From CAUUGB01 sp963544615 (GTDB taxonomy: Bacteria > Patescibacteriota > Microgenomatia > UBA1400 > PJMF01), in contig CAUUGB010000015.1 of assembly GCA_963544615.1 (NCBI GenBank), positions 1-19,828 of the forward strand: 19,828 nucleotides of DNA. Reading direction: 5' to 3'. A program made the position numbers and the translations under genes. Under the pieces are notes generated by a model. That model did not search any database and was not told the origin of the DNA. It was given only the letters and a program-made list of their open reading frames with translations. Positions 16,118 through 19,828 of this stretch are shown piece by piece; position 1 is the first letter of the stretch, and each line of letters begins with the position of its first letter.

Positions 16118-16126
16118 TGTTATAAT
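16118..16126 (+). promoter_or_regulatory. Extended -10 of the glycosyltransferase gene
   Basis: TGTTATAAT, a perfect extended -10. Predicted start near 16133, about six bases before the ATG at 16139. No Shine-Dalgarno (CACTACTTATTA), so a near-leaderless message is expected. Confidence 0.65.
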
Positions 16127-16138
16127 CACTACTTATTA

Positions 16139-16912
16139 ATGAATGAAATTAAGCCAGTTTTTGCCACTAGCACTAATATAGTTTTTTGCTGTAATCGCCT
16201 TTATTTACCATACTTAAGCGTGGTGCTAACTTCACTAATTAGCCATACCCAAAAAACACATCACTACGATATTGTGATTTTATACAATCAGCGCTGCGGC
16301 CCACCACGATACCACCCCAAAAAATTTTGTCGGCTCAATATTAGCGTCCGCCTTATTAAGATTGATTTAGAAAAATTAAGCAGCGGAGCTGATTTTTTTG
16401 TACACCGCTACTATGTGCCCGAAGTATATATGCGATTTTTTATTCCCCAAATATTTACTCATTATCAGCGGATTATTTATTTAGATGTGGACACGCTAAT
16501 TTTAGACGACATTGCCAAACTTGATAAGTTCCCACTGCATAACAAAAGCTTGGCCGCTAATATAGATTTTACCGCCCAGGTGCCCCACAGCCAGCAATTT
16601 AAACTTTATTGTCATTACAATTTGTCTCTAACTCAAATTGAAAAATATTTTTGCTCGGGAGTAATGATAATGAATTTACCCAAATTGCGACAAGAAAATT
16701 TTACTGCCAATGCTTTAGTGAAACTCAAACAATTAAAAACTCCCCTTTATGTTGACCAAGATGTTTTTAATTGTTTGTATGCCGGCAAGATTGCTCTTTT
16801 ACCCAACCGCTGGAATACCATGACTATTTGTTTTGACCCACAGAAAAATATTATCAAAGTATTAAGCAACCAGCAATTATTCATTTTTCAGGTAAAAGCA
16901 AGCCCTGGATAA
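16139..16912 (+). CDS. GT8 family glycosyltransferase domain, frameshifted near its end
   Basis: 257 residues as read. N-terminal NIVFCCNRLYLPYLSVVLTSL, the donor and metal motif YLDVDTLIL (D116, D118), YFCSGVMIMNLPKLR (170-184), YVDQDVFNC (204-212) and LPNRWN identify a GT8 enzyme of the type that adds glucose or galactose to surface glycans. Family members end with IIHFSG..KPW plus a W..Y segment. Those are present but in the next frame (KQPAIIHFSGKSKPW, bases 16864-16908; LWWQYAYHSP after it). The frame used here instead ends in an unrelated FIFQVKASPG. A 1-base loss near the A5 run at 16844-16848 explains this. Read through, it joins the following gene into one protein of about 661 residues. 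Confidence 0.85.
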   Translation: MNEIKPVFATSTNIVFCCNRLYLPYLSVVLTSLISHTQKTHHYDIVILYNQRCGPPRYHPKKFCRLNISVRLIKIDLEKLSSGADFFVHRYYVPEVYMRFFIPQIFTHYQRIIYLDVDTLILDDIAKLDKFPLHNKSLAANIDFTAQVPHSQQFKLYCHYNLSLTQIEKYFCSGVMIMNLPKLRQENFTANALVKLKQLKTPLYVDQDVFNCLYAGKIALLPNRWNTMTICFDPQKNIIKVLSNQQLFIFQVKASPG

Positions 16913-18123
16913 TTAGAAGACAACCCTTTGGTAAACTCTGGTGGCAATACGCTTACCACTCACCAAGTATCGTAACTATTTGTCTGAGAAAAATGTGGTT
17001 TTATCTTGATTTTTTATGGCACAAAATGTGCTCACTACTTAAATATTTTAGCCACAAGATAACTACCTATTGGCACAGTGTGCTGACTTTAATATCTTGG
17101 TGGCAAGTAAAAGCTCAACCTCAAACTATACTTTTGGTTGAACCCAATCCTTATCACGGGGAAATAGTGGCTAGTTTAGCTACATATTGCCAAGCCTTAG
17201 GCTTCCGTTTAGTTTATCTCCTCCACCCTACCTTAAACAAAGAAAACATTACTGCTATTTTACCCAAGCACCCACAGGATACTTTGCTTTTTGCCCCACC
17301 AAAACTACAGCGCCTAATTTTGCAAAGCCACAAAATCACTCGATTTCGCCGGGTGATTTTTTCTTCCCAAGAAATCAACGTTGGCAAAAAATACTTGTCT
17401 TACCAGCAAATATTTCAACTCCCAAAAGAAGTTAAACCCATGGTAATTCAACATCATGGAAAAAAAGAGCTGGACAAAAACCAAACTACCATAAGTCTTT
17501 TATCAGCAAACAAACATCAGTTGCCGGTAATTTATCCGGTTACTTTAGGTATCAGTGCTCCCCATCAGCTCAAGCCACAAATTACTTTTGTGGTCATTGG
17601 CAAAATTGAAAAGCAGCGCAAAAACTTTAGTTTACTGCTTAATGCTGTTTCCCAACTCTTGGGTGAAAATAAAAACAATTTTATAATTGAAATGATTGGC
17701 AATTTAAAACCTCATGGCTTCTCTCCTCACCTGAGCAACTATTTTAATTTTCACTCGCGGCTAGATTATCCTCAAATGTTGCATGTAATTGAGAGGAGTG
17801 ATTTCATCCTCTCTCTTTTAGATCCACAATTAACTGCCCATCAAGCATATGCAGGAGAAAAAGTTTCTGGCAGCTGGATTAATAGTGTCGCCCTTACCAA
17901 ACCATGCATTCTACATAGCTATTTTAGCAAGTATTATCACTTTAACCAAAAAAACAGTTTGCTTTACCAAAGCAATAAGTTTTTGCCAAACACCATGAAA
18001 CGCGCTTTAGAAATGTCAGTAGCAGAATATCAGCTCCTAGTCAAGGAGCTTACCAAAAACAGACAACATCTGCAAGAGCTCTCTTTAAAAACCCTAGCTA
18101 AGCTTTTCTCCAGCGAGCAGTAA
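16837..18123 (+). CDS. C-terminal part of the split glycosyltransferase: GT8 end plus GT-B-like domain
   Basis: The frame is open from 16837, just after a TGA at 16834; the first ATG is 16993 (376 residues), which has no ribosome-binding site. The stretch before that ATG encodes the missing GT8 C-terminus (IIHFSGKSKPW). Numbered from 16993, residues 40-190 show an alternating strand/helix pattern, and 196-330 resemble the C-terminal half of GT-B enzymes: ITFVVIGKIEKQRKNFSLLLNAV, FIIEMIGNL, then SRLDYPQMLHVIERSDFILSLLDP. The E.G motif is not clearly classical, so the family is uncertain. Probably once the second half of a bifunctional glycosyltransferase. The last 26 bases overlap the convergent methyltransferase gene. 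Confidence 0.65.
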   Translation, partial: PTEKYYQSIKQPAIIHFSGKSKPWIIRRQPFGKLWWQYAYHSPSIVTICLRKMWFYLDFLWHKMCSLLKYFSHKITTYWHSVLTLISWWQVKAQPQTILLVEPNPYHGEIVASLATYCQALGFRLVYLLHPTLNKENITAILPKHPQDTLLFAPPKLQRLILQSHKITRFRRVIFSSQEINVGKKYLSYQQIFQLPKEVKPMVIQHHGKKELDKNQTTISLLSANKHQLPVIYPVTLGISAPHQLKPQITFVVIGKIEKQRKNFSLLLNAVSQLLGENKNNFIIEMIGNLKPHGFSPHLSNYFNFHSRLDYPQMLHVIERSDFILSLLDPQLTAHQAYAGEKVSGSWINSVALTKPCILHSYFSKYYHFNQKNSLLYQSNKFLPNTMKRALEMSVAEYQLLVKELTKNRQHLQELSLKTLAKLFSSEQ

Positions 18124-19054
18124 GTTGTCTTTTCCAGCAAAAAATTTGGTGAGTTAATTGGCGAAATTTAACTTCGCTATGACTTAGCTCTTCTCTAGGA
18201 TGAGTGTGTAAATATTTATTCCAGTGTCCTGCAGCTTGAGTAAACATTGCCACCAATTCTTCACGGTAATAACCTTCAAAAAATTTAGTTAATTGTTTAA
18301 CTTGTGATTCACTGAGTGCATATTGCCAAGGCAAAGCCAAAGCATTAAATAATTCCCAAGCTCTTTGCTGATAGTGATTATGATTTAAGACTACCGCCCC
18401 AATATTAGGGAAATTGTGAGTAATTTTTTGTTCATAGTTGCCCATTTTTTCAATATTTTTAGTTTCAAAATGAGATGGCAAAAATTTATCACCAATCATA
18501 GTAGACATGAGCACATTATTAGCATAACTTAACTGACGTGAATAATTATTGCCGTTGATAATCATGGTTTGAATATTAATATCGTGATACACCACTACCC
18601 CGCCTTTGCGCATAAATGGCAAAACCATTAAAGTGTCTAAAATTTCTCCAGGAACACAGTGAGCAGTATCAATAAAACAAAAATCAACTTTATCTTTAAG
18701 TTTGGGTAAGTAATGAGCGGCCAAATTACCCGCAAAAAAATGCCAGTTTTTTTTCAATTGAGGATATTTATCAACGATAAATCCAGATTTTTTTTTGCTA
18801 TCACGATAATAATGCTTATCTAAATCAATAGAGTAAAGTTTGCTGTGAGCTATGTGTGCTAAAGCATTAAGGATGATGACCGAAGAACTCCCAGCACTCA
18901 CTCCAATTTCTACCACTGTTTTGGGTTGATGGCGTAACAGCAGGGCATTAAGAAACTCGCGCTCACTCAACTTCATTTCAGAAACTTGTAAATAAGCAGG
19001 GTCAAGCTTGGCTAAAATTTGGTTTTCTTTATTAGTGGGAATGAGGTATTTCAT
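18098..19054 (-). CDS. Class I SAM-dependent methyltransferase (Methyltransf_24-like)
   Basis: 318 residues from the ATG at 19054. Motif I VVEIGVSAGSSS (47-58), the acidic SAM-ribose residue after strand 2 (LYSIDLD, D77), VDFCFIDTAH (123-132) and GGVVVYHDI (151-159) define a Rossmann methyltransferase of the group often found in polysaccharide and sugar-modifying clusters. A C-terminal region of about 150 residues (W, H, Q rich) is outside the fold. The start is set by TGTTACAAT ending seven bases upstream; an ATG six codons earlier lies across that promoter. It faces the glycosyltransferase gene and overlaps it by 26 bases, so a joint role in surface-glycan decoration is plausible (inference). 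Confidence 0.87.
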   Translation of the reverse strand: MKYLIPTNKENQILAKLDPAYLQVSEMKLSEREFLNALLLRHQPKTVVEIGVSAGSSSVIILNALAHIAHSKLYSIDLDKHYYRDSKKKSGFIVDKYPQLKKNWHFFAGNLAAHYLPKLKDKVDFCFIDTAHCVPGEILDTLMVLPFMRKGGVVVYHDINIQTMIINGNNYSRQLSYANNVLMSTMIGDKFLPSHFETKNIEKMGNYEQKITHNFPNIGAVVLNHNHYQQRAWELFNALALPWQYALSESQVKQLTKFFEGYYREELVAMFTQAAGHWNKYLHTHPREELSHSEVKFRQLTHQIFCWKRQLTARWRKA

Positions 19055-19060
19055 AATGAT

Positions 19061-19069
19061 ATTGTAACA
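19061..19069 (-). promoter_or_regulatory. Extended -10 of the methyltransferase gene, leaderless
   Basis: Minus strand TGTTACAAT. Predicted start coincides with the ATG at 19054. No Shine-Dalgarno between (ATCATT). Diverges from the promoter at 19138-19146. Confidence 0.6.
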
Positions 19070-19137
19070 CAAGGCTAAATTAGCTTAATCATCATTAAAG
19101 CCAGCCACAAATTAATATCTTATAATTTTATATCTTA

Positions 19138-19146
19138 TGTTATAAT
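19138..19146 (+). promoter_or_regulatory. Extended -10 of the 166-residue gene
   Basis: TGTTATAAT; predicted start near 19153, giving a leader of about 50 bases. A second TATAAT lies at 19121-19126 in a similar TATCTTAT setting, so two starts are possible. Unlike the leaderless genes here, this one has a leader and a strong ribosome-binding site. Confidence 0.6.
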
Positions 19147-19150
19147 AACT

Positions 19151-19172
19151 CATCTTTACTTTAGTAAAGGTG
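19151..19172 (+). promoter_or_regulatory. 5' leader stem-loop
   Basis: CATCTTTAC, loop TTTA, GTAAAGGTG: nine pairs including one G-T. With transcription starting near 19153 the hairpin would sit at the very 5' end of the mRNA, where such structures protect against decay. No known riboswitch is recognised in the 50-base leader. Confidence 0.45.
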
Positions 19173-19203
19173 CTCTTCAAAAACCAATCGGAGGTGCTTA
19201 GCA

Positions 19204-19704
19204 ATGGAAACTATGCGCGCAAAAGCAGTAGAGAACATGAGCAACTGTGAGTCGCTGCAAATCAGCGAATTTAACCGTGGTGTTATTTTACTACAACACG
19301 CGGGCATTAGCACGCACTTTGTGTTGCAAAGAATTACCAGCAACACCAAAAGCAAAATCACTCAGAGTTTTAGCAGCATTCTGGGTGAAGGTAAAATGAC
19401 ACTAAATCATAACATCAGCTGTTTACTGCAAAATGCGGGAGTTAATATTTTTAGCGAAGAATTGCTCAAGCTGGGGTTTATTGACCAAGTCAGTGAACAC
19501 AAATGGCGTAGAACTCATTTGTATGTGCCGCTGCTTGATTGCGGCAGAATGAAAATTTCTAGTGTTGATAAGCTATCTCAACAACAAATTGATGGGGTAG
19601 CAATTTACCCGCTGGGAGATTTGGGTGAAGAGATAGCATACAACAGCGACCCGTTTTTTCTGGCCATCGCCGCCAGGCTATTTGCCAGAAAAATAATTTG
19701 CTAA
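19204..19704 (+). CDS. Unrecognised 166-residue protein, own promoter and terminator
   Basis: I do not recognise a family. No signal peptide or membrane segment, so probably cytoplasmic. The first 95 residues look helical, with two similar stretches (FNRGVILLQHAGIS, 23-36; NISCLLQNAGVNIF, 70-83) that may be a degenerate repeat; a WRRTHLYVPLLD strand follows, then a mixed C-terminus (YPLGDLGEEIAYNSDPFFLAIAARLFARK). Four cysteines (15, 73, 113, 166) show no metal pattern. Start chosen because GGAGG lies nine bases upstream, the strongest ribosome-binding site in the window; codon 4 is a weaker alternative. Monocistronic, with a 5' hairpin and a strong terminator, which points to high, independent expression. 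Confidence 0.75.
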   Translation: METMRAKAVENMSNCESLQISEFNRGVILLQHAGISTHFVLQRITSNTKSKITQSFSSILGEGKMTLNHNISCLLQNAGVNIFSEELLKLGFIDQVSEHKWRRTHLYVPLLDCGRMKISSVDKLSQQQIDGVAIYPLGDLGEEIAYNSDPFFLAIAARLFARKIIC

Positions 19705-19720
19705 ATTTTTGTAGAGTTTT

Positions 19721-19748
19721 GCCTCGCGCCCAGCGCGAGGCTTTTTTT
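19721..19748 (+). terminator. Rho-independent terminator
   Basis: Nine-pair GC-rich stem (GCCTCGCGC with GCGCGAGGC), three-base loop, then seven T. It lies 16 bases after the 166-residue gene. The only textbook intrinsic terminator in the window. Confidence 0.92.
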
Positions 19749-19771
19749 GTGTTTAAAATACTTAGTAACTA

Positions 19772-19828
19772 ATGAAATTCACGCACACTTACTTATACCA
19801 AGTATCACTACTGCAATTGAGCAAAAAA
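19772..19828 (+). CDS. Possible start of a further gene, cut by window edge
   Basis: An ATG at 19772 opens a frame of 19 codons (MKFTHTYLYQ...) that is still open at the window end. There is no Shine-Dalgarno. A TAAAAT eleven bases before would fit the leaderless pattern of this region. Too short to identify or to be sure. Confidence 0.25.
   Translation, partial: MKFTHTYLYQVSLLQLSKK

Noticed and set aside
16844..16850. Programmed -1 ribosomal frameshifting in the glycosyltransferase
   Set aside because: The sequence around the junction is G AAA AAT in the incoming frame, not a canonical X XXY YYZ slippery heptamer, and no clear downstream stem was seen. A lost base is simpler.
1..19828. UGA recoded as glycine (code 25 of some CPR groups)
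   Set aside because: No recognised gene needs an in-frame UGA, and the 1435-2013 gene ends normally in TGA; nothing supports recoding.
1..19828. CRISPR arrays, tRNA or rRNA genes
   Set aside because: No regularly spaced repeats and no cloverleaf or rRNA-like stretch was seen on either strand; gaps are all under about 260 bases.

Overview
The window reads as a compact, AT-rich bacterial chromosome, most likely from the Candidate Phyla Radiation (Patescibacteria). The reasons are short intergenic gaps, ribosomal proteins and IF-1 with odd terminal extensions, a dcw fragment (murG-ftsQ) followed by a small protein with an N-terminal helical repeat of a kind common in CPR proteins, and a two-domain PBP1A with an Ig-like tail. 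This is inference from style and gene content; no 16S rRNA is present. Standard code is consistent throughout.

Layout. 1-2013 (+): end of murG, an ftsQ-like gene and a small tail-anchored protein, i.e. cell wall and division. 2030-6486 (-): infA, then the alpha operon rpmJ-rpsM-rpsK-rpsD-rpoA-rplQ-rplM-rpsI, very tightly packed. 6507-9709 (-): a MacA/MacB-type exporter as three genes (adaptor, ATPase, FtsX-type permease). 9847-11490 (+): recJ. 11487-14144 (-): class A penicillin-binding protein, tail to tail with recJ on a shared TTAA. 14145-16138: accessory patch with a transposase 3' remnant, an HExxH protein, a short radical SAM protein and a perfect inverted repeat. 16139-18123 (+): a GT8 plus second glycosyltransferase-like protein split by a frameshift. 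18098-19054 (-): SAM-dependent methyltransferase. 19204-19704 (+): an unrecognised 166-residue protein with its own promoter, leader hairpin, strong Shine-Dalgarno and textbook terminator.

The most informative shared signal is transcriptional. Several units start from an extended -10 (TGnTAnAAT), and in many the predicted start of transcription falls 0-6 bases before the start codon with no Shine-Dalgarno, i.e. leaderless mRNA (infA, the methyltransferase, glycosyltransferase and radical SAM genes; PBP1A and recJ with ordinary -10 boxes). Genes inside the ribosomal operon mostly keep a Shine-Dalgarno. This pattern also fixes several start codons. The accessory region and the surface-polysaccharide genes (GT8, methyltransferase) look like the variable part of the window; the rest is housekeeping.
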